In this document: positions 22,102-34,541 of the stretch, piece by piece | How positions within the stretch are numbered: position 1 is the stretch's first letter | Layout of the letters: the number at the start of each line of letters is the position of its first letter | DNA from: Symsagittifera roscoffensis | Lineage: Eukaryota; Xenacoelomorpha; Acoela; Convolutidae | Direction: 5' to 3' | NCBI RefSeq assembly: GCF_963678635.1 | Contig: NC_087062.1 | Span: forward strand, 88,819,845 to 88,883,844 | DNA length: 64,000 nt | Made by a program: the position numbers and the translations under genes | The notes under the pieces: generated by a model | What the model saw: the letters and a program-made list of their open reading frames with translations, nothing else | Told to the model about the DNA's origin: nothing | The model's database searches: none

Positions 22102-23657
22102 GGTTTGTAACTAAGTTTTTCATAAACTTGTAATCTTTCTCAATCTTTTTTCTGTTTTCAGTATTGTTTTACAATTATAAATTTGTTTGTGACGATTTTT
22201 CTTAGCGGAAGCATTTTTAACTTATTCATCTATCCGGAGCTTATCTGTTCAAATGTAAATTGTTTTTGATATACAGGAACAAAAGATTAAGATTCTCTAC
22301 AAGAAATTGTTGCAGTTCTTCAAAAGCGTATTCGATGTTTTTTTATAAAAATCTCAATACTTTTTGTTACTTGATTAAAAATAGCATCGTAATTCATTAT
22401 TTTTTGGATTTTCGACGTTCAGCTACATTTTAGACGCTAGTAGCTCTCCACATTCTTTCTGATTTCCACCACTGTTCTTAAATACGTAATGTTATGACCT
22501 GTTAAAGCTGTTTTTTGAATTTATATATTTCCGTCGTAAATGCTATGAAAAAGTTCTGAGCAAGTTTTGAAGTGTTGGTTTCTCTCGTCTGCTTGTCCGA
22601 GTTCAGTAGAAGTAAATTTATGTGATTTATGTGAAATCTCAGCAATTATCTTTTTTGTTCTGACTCTTGTACGAGCAGTTCTGTTTCCAGTTGATGATTT
22701 TTTGATCAAAAAAGGTTTGCCCTGAAAACAAAAAAAAAAGTGAAGGCCCCTTAAATCAATTTTAGTTTTGCTTGTTACGACTGGAATTGATTTTAGTACT
22801 CTAAAAAACATTCAATTTTAGATCAATTTAGCTTCAAAATGAGTTGCTTCCAAAGGCTCACTTCTTATAATAAGTAAATTAATGGAAGAAACGCCTCTGA
22901 TAAATATATTAATATATAAGCTAAATCTAACTGTTTTTTCTAACATAATTATCAAAAATGAATAGCAAATGATGAATAAAATAATTTCTTTGATAATTCT
23001 TCTTTATTACTGTTGTTAGTAAGAAATTACGGACGAAAGCCTCTAACATGTTTAAAATGCTACAATAAAACACATTTAAGCTCACAACTGAACATAAAAC
23101 CTATCTGTTTACTGTAAAATGACTGCCTCTATTTGTTGTTATATTTTTCTAGTCTCCGTAACAGCTGAAAACAGGATGAAAAATCCTTGAAAATTGATAA
23201 CCCTGAGGTTTAGGAGGTGTCCGGCAAATAAGAGGACATCTTCTAAATTTACACCAAAATTGGTGGGGCTTTAAGACGGCGCTGCATACAGCTTCTACAA
23301 TTGTATTTCAGAGAAGCTTAAATTCAAACAGCTCAATTTGCTTTGTTTAATTCTAATTTGCCGTCTGAACGTCTGTTAGTTTTGATGCCTTGTGGTCTTA
23401 TTCACCTAGCAAAGATTTAGGTATATTGAACCCCAGGTTTCATTGGGATTATCAACCATAAGGGTCAAGTTACATTGAGAAAAACTTAGGGCGTTCAAAA
23501 ACATTTTGCTCATTTTTTAAAGCATTAATTTAAAAATTATGCCATTATCAAGAATAAAGTTGCGAAAAAAGAGGACTGCATCTTTATACTGGCTGGTTCA
23601 ACAACAGTATGAATAATTGTAATTCAAAATCACTGAAATATAATTTTGCAGTTATCA
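22102..23657 (+). repeat. 1.56-kb tandem duplication, copy 1 (unoccupied)
   Basis: This block starts with GGTTTGTAACTAAG and ends with GCAGTTATCA. Copy 2 begins immediately at 23658 with the same GGTTTGTAAC. Scattered substitutions separate the copies. The site GAATAATTGTAATTC at 23611-23625 is uninterrupted here but split by an R1 insertion in copy 2. No conserved ORF of useful length lies in either copy. Confidence 0.9.
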
Positions 23658-23990
23658 GGTTTGTAACTAAGTTTTTCGCGAACTTGTAATCTTTTTCAAT
23701 CTTTTTTCTGTTTGCAGTATTGTTTTACAATTATAAATTTATTTGTTTCTAGCTTCGTTTTGAAGTAAGTTTCATTTGGTTTGTAACTACGTTTTCCGCG
23801 AACTTGTAATCTTTCTCAATCTTTTTTCTGTTTTCAGTATTGTTTTACAATTATAAATTTGTTTGTTTCTAGCTTCGTTTTGAAGTAATTTTCATTTGGT
23901 TTGTAATTAAGTTTTTCGCGAACTTGTAATCTTTCTCAATCTTTTTTCTGTTTTCAGTTTTGTTTTACAATTATAAATTTGTTTGTGACG
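23658..23990 (+). repeat. 120-bp tandem repeat, nearly three units
   Basis: Unit features recur exactly 120 bp apart: CTTTTTTCTGTTTTCAGTAT at 23701, 23821 and 23941 (with changes), and TTTCTAGCTTCGTTTTGAAG at 23746 and 23866. Copy 1 of the larger duplication has a single unit (about 22070-22190). Each unit carries a pyrimidine tract followed by CAG that resembles a 3' splice site; whether it is ever used is unknown. Confidence 0.9.
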
Positions 23991-25416
23991 ATTTTTCGTA
24001 GCGGAAGCATTTTCAACTTATTCATCTATCCGGAGCTTACCTGTTCAAATGTAAATTGTTTTTGATATACTGGAACAAAAGATTAAGATTCTCTACAAGA
24101 ATTCCTTGCAATTCTTCAAAAGCGTATTTGATGTTTTTTATTAAAAATCTCAATAGTTTTTGTTACTTGATTAAAAATAGCATCGTAATTCATTATTTTT
24201 CGGATTTTCGACATTCAGCTATATTTTAGACGCTAGTAGCTCTCCACATTCTTTCTGATTTCCACCACTGTTCTTAAATACGTAATGACCTGTTAAAGCT
24301 GTTTTTTGAATTTATATATTTCCGTCGTAAATGCTATGAAAAAGTTCTGAGCAAGTTTTGAATTGTTGGTTTCTCTCGTCTGCTTGTCCGAGTTCAGTAA
24401 AAGTAATTTTATGTGATTTATGTGAAATCTCAGCAATTATCTTTTTTGTTCTGACTCTTATACGAACAGTTCTGTTTCCACTGGATGATTATTTGATCAA
24501 AAAAGGTTTGCCCTAAAAACGAAAAAAAAGTGAAGGCCCTTTAAATCAATTTTAGTTTTGCTTGTTATGACTGAAATTGATTTACTCTAAAGTACTCTAA
24601 AAAACATTCAATTTTAGATCAATTTAGCTTCAAAATGAGTTGCTTCCAAAGGATCATTTCTTATAATAAGTGAATGAATGGAAGAGACACCTCTGATAAA
24701 TATATTAATATATAAGCTAAATCTAACTGTTTTTTCTAACATAATTATCAAAAATGAATACCAAATGATGAATAAAATAATTTCTTTGATAATTCTTCTT
24801 TATTACTGTTGTTAGTAAGAAATTACGGACAAAAGCCTCTAACATGTTTAAAATGCTACAATAAAACACATTTAAGCTCACAACTGAACATAAAACCTAT
24901 CTGTTTACTGTAAAATGACTGCCTCTATTTGTTGTTATATTTTTCTAGTCTCCGTAACAGCTGAAAACAGGATGAAAAATCCTTGAAAATTGATAACCCT
25001 CAGGTTTAGGAGGTGTCCGGCAAATAAGAGGACAGCTTCTAAATTTACAACCAAAATTGGTGGGGCTTTAAGACGGCGCTGCATACAGCTTCTACAATTG
25101 TATTTCAGAGAAGCTTAAATTCAAACAGCTCAATTTGCTTTGTTTAATTCTCATTTGCCGTCTGAACGTCTGTTAGTATTGACGCCCTGTGGTCTCATTC
25201 ACCTAGCAAAGATTTAGGTATATTGAACCCCAGGTTTCATTGGGACTATCAACCATAAGGGTCAAGTTACATTGAGAAAAACTTAGGGCGTTCAAAAACA
25301 TTTTGCTCATTTTTTAAAGCATTAATTTAAAACTTATGCCACTATCAAGAATAAAGTTGCAAAAAATGAGGACTGCATCTTTATACTGGCTGGTTCAAAA
25401 TCAGTTTGAATAATTG

Positions 25417-25937
25417 TTCCGACTTTCGATACGAAAGTGACGGAATATTTGTGCTCGGGGTGGGTTTTTTTTTCTTCAGACAAATTTCGACTTTTTAACT
25501 AGCAATTTTTGACCTTTTAAATCATTAAAAAGTTACTGTTGTCCTGAGCTCAAACTTGAAAAGATATTTCACCTGTGACCATTTTTCGTAAAGTTATGGG
25601 GGTTTAAGGATTGCCATTTTGGCCAATTTGGGACAACTAACGCGCGATATATTTCGCGCTATTAACGCGTAAGCGGAGAGTTAATCAGCCTCAAAATCGT
25701 TCCAAATTGGTTAAAAGAAGCTTATTTATCATATTTGATTTGTTACAGGAGCAAAATTTTTCCTTTTGTACTTTATATGGCGTGTGTGGGGGATGATTTT
25801 CTTAACAAATTTCAAATTTTAGAGAAAAAAAATGTCATTTCATTTTATTACATTAAATTCTTTAATGTTATTACTGCTCCATAAACCTTAAAGGCAGTCG
25901 GAACATTAAAGGCTTCGCCTCGATACGATTAGTCTTG
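25417..25937 (+). mobile_element. R1 repeat copy b, insertion defined by empty-site paralogue
   Basis: The paralogous site in copy 1 of the tandem duplication (23611-23625) lacks this sequence, so both ends can be placed. The element runs from TTCCGACTTTCGATACGAAA to CGATACGATTAGTCTTG, 521 bp, and is flanked by TTG on both sides. The uninterrupted site has TTG once. It has no terminal inverted repeats of the classical kind, but both ends carry palindromes, and GTTCCGAC at the left end is the complement of GTCGGAAC about 50 bp from the right end. Confidence 0.9.
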
Positions 25938-25979
25938 TTGTAATTCAAAATCACTGGATGTAACTTTTGCAGTTATCAG

Positions 25980-26586
25980 GTCTCAATTGATATCAATGGA
26001 AATTTGGAAATATTGCAACTTTCCGAATTAACTTTCAAATACTATTCAGACCAATTTTACTTAAAAAAACATTTGTTAAAAAAAATGTTTTGATCTACGG
26101 GCAAAAATCAAATATCGGGAAAAAATCGACTGGTGCAACTATCGTGAATATCAAAGATTGCTTTTAATTTTTGCAAGTAAGAGCAAGAAACACGGTCAAA
26201 CTTAAGGTTTTATTAAGATTTCTAGTCCTGAAAAGTAAAACCGTATATGAAAACGTAGCGGTTGTGTTCTGAAGCTCGCACACCACCAGACCATTGTCAA
26301 AATGTTTTCACTTTTATAGTTCTCATTGTGCAAATTTGGTTGAGCGTTCTAGAAAATATCAGAAACTTTAGAAAAAGGTTAATCAGCTCTTCTACATTTA
26401 GAAACTTTGTCAACTTGTACCCATAAAAGTTGATTTTGGTTTTGAAAACTAGTGACGCATATCTATATGTCATCGCTACTCAGGCCAACGAAACTTGGTT
26501 CTTTGAGAACTGAGTTGACATTTGTAGAAATTTAAATAGAAAGTATCAGTGATTTCGTATTTGGTTGATTTTCTTTTTTAAAAGTA
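25980..26586. other. Intergenic, upstream of gene B
   Basis: No coding frame. It should contain the promoter of gene B. The region immediately before the ATG does not share the conserved block seen ahead of C, D and E. Confidence 0.4.
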
Positions 26587-29198
26587 ATGGCTTTTAATTT
26601 ACATATTTTTCTGATAGCGGTTTTGTTCTTGGCAGTTCAAAGGCAACACGTGAGTTGCAACTACTTTGATGAAAAGCTAAACCAAGATGCAAATGATAAC
26701 CAGCAGAGGGAATTGGATCAGCACGATGAAAGGTTTTGGAATCAATTGAGGTCAGTTCACTTAATTCACTTAATTCACTTCTTCTTGGGGCCATCAAGAG
26801 AATCGAAACTAATCGTAACACAGGTGATTCGTATTTCGCAGGAATGCATTGAATGCTCATGCTTTTTAATAACAAAAAAACCTGATTTCAAAAGTTTCTC
26901 AAAACAAATTTTGTCTACGTTAGAGGCAAAACGTGTTCGCCCATAGAATTAGTTTTTCGTTATAATTTCAGGTACAGAGATGAATTTAGTAAAACAAGAT
27001 ATACGAGTTGTCAACAGGAAGTTGGTATAAATTGAAGACAAGCTGGTTTTCAACAAGGTTTACCGAAATTTTTATAACTAGATCAATATGATTAACCAAA
27101 CTCTCTTAGGTCACTTAAAAAATCCTGATGTTTGTTAAAAATTCCTGCGCAGCAATTTTATTCGGTATTTTTTTGGAAAATGTCAACCAAAAACTGAAAA
27201 ATTGCGTTTTTTTTATCGACTAAACTTCTGAGTCTTAGTTTAAAAAACATGTTGCCAATACGTATAAAATTGGTACGCCTTTGGTATTTGGATTAATGCC
27301 CCCTGAAAACTGTGTTCCATTGCTACATAAATACATGAAAAAAAAACAAATTAGCACGATATGAATCAATTTTCCGCAAATCAATAGTTTAAAAAAAGAA
27401 CACTTTTTGTCATAGCCCTAGCAGATTACTAGCTGTTTATTCTAGCCCAGTGCAATCAGTTTTTCAAATATTTGACGTCTATCTGAAAAACTTTACAGAG
27501 GACACAGAGTGAACACAGAAGGCACCCAAGAGCAAAACTTTTAAATTGCATAGTAACATCAAAACTGCTCGTATTAGGGCAAAGCCCTGAATGTTCCGAC
27601 TGCCATTTGAGGTCTATGGAGCAGTAATAACAAATAAAAATTAATTGTAATGAGAAAAAATAAAACTTTCTCATCATAAAATTTGAAATTTTTTGTAAAA
27701 ATCATTCCCCCACACGCCACATAAAACACAAAGTGATAAGTTTCGCTCCTTGTAAAAAATCAATTACAGTAATTGAGCTTCTTACAACAAATTTGGAACG
27801 AGTTCTAGGACGGATTAAATCTCTGCTTACGCTTTAATAGCTCGAATTATATCACGCGTAAATTGTACCTCATTGGCCAAAATGGCAATCTTTAAACACT
27901 CATAACTTTATGAAAAAAGACTACAATTAAAATATGACTTCATATTTAAGCTCAGGACAACAATACCTTTTGAATGATGTGAAAAAATTCATCAAAAATG
28001 GCTAGTTAAAAAGCTGAAAGTTAACTGCAGAAAAAAATTCACCCCGAGTTTAAATCTTCTGTTACTTTCGTTACGAAAGTCGGAACAATTATGGATAATT
28101 TTTGCAGTTAAATACAAAGTGTAAGTATAGCGTTTTAAATTTGTCAGGCTTTAATTTGCTCAGAAATCAGTCCTCGGCCTAAGAAATTATAGTGTAAGAA
28201 TTATGAAAACAGTTCGAAGAAAACTGTGTTTTTTTTGCTAATCTCCGCTTCAATTTTTTGACGGATCCAAACAACATGCAAATGAAAATATTTTAGTCAT
28301 GTGTCCACCTATATTTTTTTTCTCAAGCTTCATATTTGGTTTGAAATGGTAGAAGATCCAAGTTGTCAATTTCAATCAAACATTGCACAGAAAAAAACTT
28401 AAAATATAAAGCTACCAAAAGAAAACGTGTTGTGCGTCAGTCAAGAATGGTATCATGTGAAAACTCTGTCAGTCCTGATTTGGATTCTAAAAAATATATC
28501 AATAAAAGCTATCTCACTACCAAACATTGTTTCAAAATTTTCAATTTTTCTGACTAAACGACGCAGAATTTTATTTGATGACACTCAATTTTTAAATCAA
28601 TATTGTTTAAAGAAGCATTTACTTTCCGGCGATTTGGCAATATTTGTTCCTAGATTTATTATCTTTCGCTTCAATAAACTGTAGACTTAAGTTTTAACAA
28701 ATTGTACAAAAAATCGATCTTTTTCTTTCTTTGAAAATTTTTAGAGAGTTATCAATTTATTTATTTGGATCGTTGTGGTCGGAAACTTATGTGCCACCTG
28801 CAGAGCGACTATTTATCCTCTTGTTAGAACTATAATATCAAAATCAGTGAAATTATACAGATAGCTACAACCGCAGAAAGCTATACAGATTTACTTAACT
28901 TTTATTCTGTGAAGAGAATGCAACCGAATTTCAAAGTTGGATTGTTTTATTTTATAGGTTTCTGTCAAACAGTAAAATTGAAGACGACGCGACTGAGATT
29001 TTAACCAAGATGACCGGCTGGTGGGTGTGGAAGTGGACAGGTTGTACAAAGGATTCGCAGTGTGTCACTCCATGCAGGCAGTACATCGGAGTCACATACA
29101 TGTCCCCCCAGTCTCTATTTTGTCCTGTAGTAGTGGGAAAATGTCAGCAAGTTGGCTGCACTTGCAAGTGCACTGACGACAAAACAAAGAAGAAGTGA
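26587..29198 (+). CDS. Gene B: secreted Trp-rich eight-cysteine peptide
   Basis: Exons 26587-26750 and 28958-29198 are joined across a 2,207-bp intron (AG|GTCAGT..TTATAG|G, phase 2 in an Arg codon), giving 134 residues. Residues 1-24 are a signal peptide ending HVSC, so cleavage before Asn25 is likely. Residues 25-72 are an acidic proregion (D/E/Q/N-rich) that continues into exon 2 as FLSNSK. The mature part begins near residue 73 with GWWVWKWTGC. Cysteines are at 84, 90, 94, 110, 117, 122, 124 and 126, followed by a Lys-rich tail. AATAAA at 29356-29361 is a plausible poly(A) signal. The intron holds an inverted R1 copy (27560-28087). Reading straight past exon 1 would add unrelated residues up to 26946, but homology to C, D and E fixes the splice. 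An antimicrobial or toxin-like role is conjecture. Confidence 0.87.
27560..28087 (-). repeat. R1 repeat copy c, inverted, in the intron of gene B
   Basis: Read on the minus strand it starts with TTCCGACTTTCGTAACGAAA, passes through the TTGGCCA and CGCG palindromic blocks and ends with ACGAGCAGTTTTG. It is orientated against gene B transcription. Flanks do not show a clean TTG duplication, consistent with age. Confidence 0.85.
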
Positions 29199-30518
29199 AG
29201 ATGGCAATGAATTTCAAAAGTCATACAGACTTTTATATTTGAGCTCATAATAATTTTACTTCTCCTGCACAAAATCGAGGTTCTTTTAATTTTAGAGTAT
29301 AATTTTTTGAAATAATTCAATTTGTTGCTGACGATAATATATCATATAAATGTAAAATAAAAATAACCGTCCTTGAAGCCATTTTTTGAAGCGAACTCAA
29401 TGTACCAATGAGTTCAGTTGAAAACTATTACAACCCATTTTGTTAGTTCTTATTTAGTTTTTGTTAAGTTATGCAATGTTAAAAACCAATAATTTTTAAT
29501 CCAATTTTTACTATTTTTCCATTACATGGTTTTTGTTGGCGATGAATGCAGAAGAACAAACAAGTGCCGAAATAAAAAAAAAACCTATTCAAATACTTTC
29601 AGCATTTATTGCGATTTTTAAAATGTTTTATCTACTGAGGCACTCTATCTAACTCTCAGCAAAGTTGGGTTGCAAGTTGAGTACTGAGTCCCCAAAAATT
29701 TTGTAAACGCATTTAGGTTTTTAAGCAAATTCACTAATAAAGCATTTTTTTCCTAAAATTGCTGGCTTTAAAATCCACAACATTGAAAACTGTGAAGACT
29801 GTTTTTTCTCGAGCAAACTAAATATCCGAGCTCTAAGAATCACTTCAAATGAACAATCAAAATGCAGTTTTTGGCACTTTTTAGGACAGTTTTTGACGTT
29901 TTTGGCAGTTTTGGATAAAACTTTTTTTGCAATTTTTGCAGATTTCCTCCTCAGATTTATTATATAAGGGCGCTAAGACTTTGCAGGTTTATTGAACCCT
30001 AAAAGAAAACAGAAAAATTTTGCCAAAAAGGGACCCTCTGGGGGGTCAGGGGGTCAAATCCTTGAGTGTATTTAGGACGAATAACGGTCCTGCAAGGTGC
30101 AAGCCATCTCTAACAACTATGTTCATTACAACTTAATAAGCAGTATTGCTTACAATCTAATAAGATGTTTATTAGCTTCTCGGTCTCTTCATTTTCAAAA
30201 TTTATGTCCAAACTATCGCAACTAACTTTATCGCCAATGAAATCCAGATTATCTCGATCAAAATTCGGTATTATTAGACGTTTTCCGCTACTGTATAACA
30301 CCTATGCTACGAGCTTTCGACATCGCTTTAATGCAAAATCTGAAATTTATAGTCGCGGAACTCAATTCGGTATGCTCTTAAAACTCATTAGAGAAAATCA
30401 TCGCTCCTTTGGACGATTGGTTTGTGACGCTATGTTGATTTAGATGACATTTGAAGAAACAATATTTGAAGAGTCAACATTATAGAACTCAAAATACTTT
30501 CCTTTGTGATCCAAAAGA
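29199..30518. other. 3' flank of gene B and upstream region of gene C
   Basis: The first 400 bp are homologous to the sequence after the gene scrap at 49214. Around 29870-29940 short TTTTTGGCAGTTTT-type motifs repeat. Opposed short ORFs at 30110-30443 are unrecognised. The last 70 bases before gene C contain ACAATATTTGAAGAGTCA, a block also found ahead of genes D and E. Confidence 0.45.
30452..30518 (+). promoter_or_regulatory. Conserved 5' flanking block of gene C
   Basis: The block GAAACAATATTTGAAGAGTC, followed 10-40 bases later by a CTC/TTC-rich stretch and AAAGAATGG or similar, is shared with 43683-43746 (gene D) and 51459-51521 (gene E). It ends at the start codon. It may be a transcribed leader plus core promoter; shared ancestry alone could also explain it. 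Confidence 0.5.
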
Positions 30519-33500
30519 ATGGTTTTCCAAATTTTTCTTTTATGGATTTGGTTTTTCCTCTTGAGTGTGGAAAAACAGTACGTGAGCTGCAACTACCCTA
30601 ATGAAATGCTAAGCAGCGATAATGATGAAAAAGAACACCGGCAGAGATTTTTTGATCACGACGAAGAAAATTTCGGGAATCGATTGAGGTGAGTAAAAGG
30701 ACTTTTTGCAGAGCTATCAAGAGTTTCAAATATACGCATAGAATACATGATTGCTCCCAGGCACTGATGGATATGCTTCAAAAAAGTATTGGTTCTCCTA
30801 AAACTGCGCCGATTGTTCCAAACTGTCGCATTGAATAACCATGTTTCGTATATAACAATTGAGATTGCAAAAAAACGTCCTCCAGTAGGCACAACTATTG
30901 TCGAAATTTTTTTGCATCAAGAACTTTTTGAAGCAAGGGCTGGAAATATGAGTTGAGGGTCTACTCAACTTATTTTATTCGTATCCAGTGATTTTTCTTT
31001 GAAAAAGCTTCAAATTTTATATTTTTTACATAAGCTAATTCTCAGATCTGAAAACCGTTATTTCAGATCTTTTAAAAGAATTTAGAATTTTTATTAGAAT
31101 TTTTCAGAACTGAAAAAACCTTGAAAAACAATATTTCAGATTTGAAAAACTCTTTGATGACAAATATTAAATGCATTTCCAGCATGAAATCGAGTTCTTG
31201 GATTTAGCTGTTTTTGCAATACTTATATTTAGATTAGTTAGCCGAAAAAACCGAATAATTTTTTTTTAAAACTAACTATTCTGTTCAACTGATTTGAAAA
31301 GTTTTCAAAATTATTGGAAGGCATCAAATTTTAGAACTTCATGCTCTTCTTATATATTTCTGATGTTTATCTCATCTTTTGGGAAACACATTTCAACAGT
31401 CTCCAATTATAGATTTTGTTAAGTACCTGTAAGATTCAAAACTTACTTATATAGCAAAAAATTGCCTCACAATAATCAATTTTTTCAGACTAGAAATAAT
31501 CATGAAATACAAAAGTTTTTTTTACTAACCAATCATGATTCATCACTAATACTCATTTTTTACAAGAAAATCTGACTATCTGGTGTCAGACCAGCTTTTG
31601 ATTGAACGAAAAAAGTCGATCCACCACGCACTGTTTTTCCAATATTTAATATGATCTATTGAGATCTAAGAAATAAAAGTAATAATCGAATCAGTATCAG
31701 ACAAAGAAGTTGCACGAACATATCTGACCAAAGATAGAACGTGGTACAAACGTGCAACTAAAGCTCTCGAAAAAAGCAAAAAAAAAAATAAATTACTAAT
31801 TTAAATAGCAACCTTGAATTTCTACGCCTCAATATATCCAAAGCAAAACTTTCCAAAAAAAACCAAGAAAAAATCTTCAGGTTCAAAATAGTGCGCAGAA
31901 CTTAGTCAGTATTATATATCAGAAGCTAAAATTTCAATCAATAATATTTAGAAATGTTCCTTTTAACTAGTTCTCGGCATAATTTCCTGGTGTAACTCTT
32001 GCATCCTGGGAAAAAACCCAAAACCTCAATTTGATCTAAAATTTTTGCGGTCGATGGCAGGCTAATTTTTACTCAGTTCTTAAAAAACTTCTTTGACACA
32101 TTTGAGTTTGTTTCGAAAAACGTGCAACGTTCCGATAACAAACCATAAGTTTTTGCAAAACTAGTTGGTTTCGAATAACTTGTAAGATGAAGTTTTGAGC
32201 TTTGCATCGTTTTCTTTAACAATATCTTATCTTTAAGCATAAATTGGGATTCAAATAAAATTTCTCAATAGAATAGTCCAACCTACAATGTAGCAAACAG
32301 AACATAACCTTATATTTAAAAAATTTAAAAAATAATAAAGGGAAATCAAAAACGAACATCCCGTAGATACTGTGTAACAACCCATTGACGCCGACTCTTT
32401 TGAGCCTACTTATTTGAACCCTACCTTTAAACTGACCATATATAGATCGGATCATTTCAGAAAAACCAGGTTCAACATAACGTCCAAGAGCATACTTGTG
32501 TTCTGAATGTCCTTGAGCCTTGAAGACTGACTCATTTTTCTCCAACCTTACAGTCCCAAAACGCCTACTTTAAGCTAAAATTAGGCAGAACTTTCTATTA
32601 GATCTCGAATTTAAAGAGACGTCTGTCTCTAAAAGCTTGAAAATACCAAAAAACTTGTCGTGACCCAATTCTTCTGTACTACTCAAGGAATCTCAGTGCA
32701 CCTTCACCAACCAAGTGCGTGTATCTTCATCATTTCAGTTATAACTAACAAGTTTATGTATCTTCATCACTTCATTTAACTTTATGTAAGCAAAAACCAT
32801 ATGACATAAGCAATTGATAATTATTTAAAACTGCAAATTTTTTAAAAGGGTCATACAGCTAAGTAAAAACACCACTTGAAGTTTTAAAAATCACAAAAAC
32901 ACTAATATAATGACATAAACCTAAAAAGAAACGTCAAACTAAGAAATCAAAAAAAAAATACAGTCAGACTCAGAGACCGAAGTAATTATGCCTTTAGCTC
33001 AGCCAACAAGGAAAACCAGCAGAATATTTTATAAAAACAATCAATTCAAGAACATTTTTAAGATGCCAAACCATCAAACATGAAAAACATGATGTTCACA
33101 GCAGTTTCAAAGAAAATCTATCCGACCCAGCAGAAAGATCAAGTGAACAGAACTTCCTGAAACACAAATTAAAAGACGTTAATCACAAGTTTCATATGGT
33201 TTATACAACAGAAAAACAAATTCCGAAGTCCAGATGACGGAATACCAGATAATATATAGTTTATTTAGGAGAGTAATATTATACAGACAGTTAAACAATA
33301 AACCGCATGTACAAATCAAACCCACCAAGGATCATGCAAAAAGCTATGCAGCTTATCGAGGCATGACCCTGAAAAAACCTATGACAGAAGTTGCGAGATA
33401 GTATCCGACTTGATGATTCAAAAAAATAAATCTAGAAGATCTCCATTATCTTTAAGAAACAAAGAAAAAATTTTTTGAAATGCCCATTTAGTTGATGCTC

Positions 33501-34541
33501 TGTTTATTGGTTTAGGTTATCTGGTATCAGCTCGTTTGATTTCAAAAAATTATAACATTTAAGAGACACATTTTTCCATGAACGTTGCATTATTTGTGTT
33601 CTAGTTTTCATGCTTGGTAAAGTTTTTGCCAGAGAGGCCCGAGTAACCCGACGAGTCTTCAGAGATTCCAAATTAAAAGTTTCAAGGGGAGTTTTACCAC
33701 GAAGTTGATTAAAAGTTTCTTTGAATATTTGTCTGAAATATAAGTCAAAAACGGTGTCAATCTCGTTTTTGCATCAGAATTATTTTTTCTAATAGGCTTT
33801 TTGATGTTGCACCAAATGCAATTAAACCGTAAGAAATGAGTGGCTTTGCATAGCAGTTATAGAATTTAACCAGCACATTTTTCGAGAAATAGTTTCTACC
33901 ATTGAATAGTAAACCGTTTTTAATACTGTTCATACTGTGGAAGCAAGATAAAAATAAAATTGCTTTTAAAAAATTGTTCGAAGACTTACGATAAAACGAC
34001 CTTCTCAACGCAGATTCATTTTTCCTCAGTGATTTTATAAGAAAAATTTTGAACTGCACACAGCTATTAGATAGCCCGTAATAATCAATTCTATCATTTC
34101 TAAAAAGTAAATCAATATGAAGTAATTTTTATGTAATGTGGTTTTTTACATACTGTCAAATAACTGAAACGGCTGCTTTATTGAATGCACCCCATTTGAG
34201 CTCTCTTCACATTTGAGTTAGTTTTTTTTTTTTAAAACTATTTTTTTTTTAACGTAAAATACTTTAAGAAAATACGTTACGCAATGAAACAAGGTTACAC
34301 AATTATATTCTGCAGGGTTCTGTCAGACAGCAAAGGTGTGCATGACGCTGCTAAGGTTGCCGCCAAAATGAGCAGCTGGTGGGCGTGGAAATGGAACGGA
34401 TGCAAAGAAGATTCCGAGTGTTTCACTCCGTGCACGAGAAATATCGGGGTTGCATACGTGGCCCCTGTGATCCACATTTGTCCTAAAATAAGGGCAAAAT
34501 GTCATCACATTGGCTGCACATGTGAGTGCATTGTCTTCTAA
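30519..34541 (+). CDS. Gene C: secreted Trp-rich eight-cysteine peptide
   Basis: Exons 30519-30688 and 34316-34541 flank a 3,627-bp intron (AG|GTGAGT..CTGCAG|G, phase 2 in Arg57), giving 131 residues. Exon 1 encodes a Trp/Phe/Leu-rich signal peptide ending YVSC (residue 24) and an acidic proregion with FDHDEENF. Exon 2 encodes VLSDSKG and a linker. SSWWAWKWNGC then leads into cysteines 86, 92, 96, 112, 119, 124, 126 and 128; the protein stops three residues later, without the Lys-rich tail of B. No frame lesion is seen, so I call it intact. The intron contains an LTR-like fragment and a minus-strand LINE fragment. Exon 1 alone is short (56 codons), and its assignment rests on close similarity to genes B, D and E. 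Confidence 0.85.
31530..33480 (+). mobile_element. LTR-like fragment and possible decayed retroelement
   Basis: Within the intron of gene C, 31530-31760 shares blocks with the LTR-like regions at 10700-11080 (inverted) and 60180-60620: ACCAATCATGATTCATCACT, a TGGTGTCAGACCAGC hairpin, GATCTATTGAGATCTAAGAA and AAGAAGTTGCACGAAC. The following 1.7 kb has codon-like Lys/Asn-rich stretches but no recognisable protein. It could be the gutted interior of the same element. The part beyond 31760 is weakly supported. Confidence 0.4.
33480..34059 (-). pseudogene. LINE-type reverse transcriptase C-terminal fragment
   Basis: The minus-strand frame 34059-33757 contains LVKFYNCYAKPLISYGLIAF and LLEKIILMQKRD. 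This is the pattern that follows the RT domain of many non-LTR retrotransposons (Y-x-x-x-x-x-P-x-x-x-Y-G then a Q-K-R). A frame change near 33757 allows the reading to continue with RQIFKETFNQLRGKTPLETF to about 33560. The catalytic RT core and the N-terminal domains are absent. It lies in the intron of gene C in antisense orientation. Confidence 0.6.

Larger units (their letters stand above)
23658..25979 (+). repeat. Tandem duplication, copy 2 (expanded and R1-occupied)
   Basis: Same sequence as 22102-23657 but about 760 bp longer. Two extra 120-bp units occur near its left end (23658-23990) and a 521-bp R1 element sits at 25417-25937. Allowing for these, the lengths agree. Divergence is low and spread out, suggesting a fairly recent direct duplication. 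Confidence 0.9.

Noticed and set aside
22102-25979. Repeated units considered as a CRISPR-like array
   Set aside because: Units are contiguous 120-bp tandem copies without unique spacers, and the genome is plainly animal-like.
26751-26946. Continuation of gene B exon 1 past the splice site as a 119-residue single-exon protein
   Set aside because: Homology to genes C, D and E ends precisely at the GTCAGT donor, and the downstream residues have no counterpart in them.
32216-32545. 109-residue minus-strand ORF in the intron of gene C
   Set aside because: No recognisable domain, no homologue in the window; kept as unassigned intron sequence.
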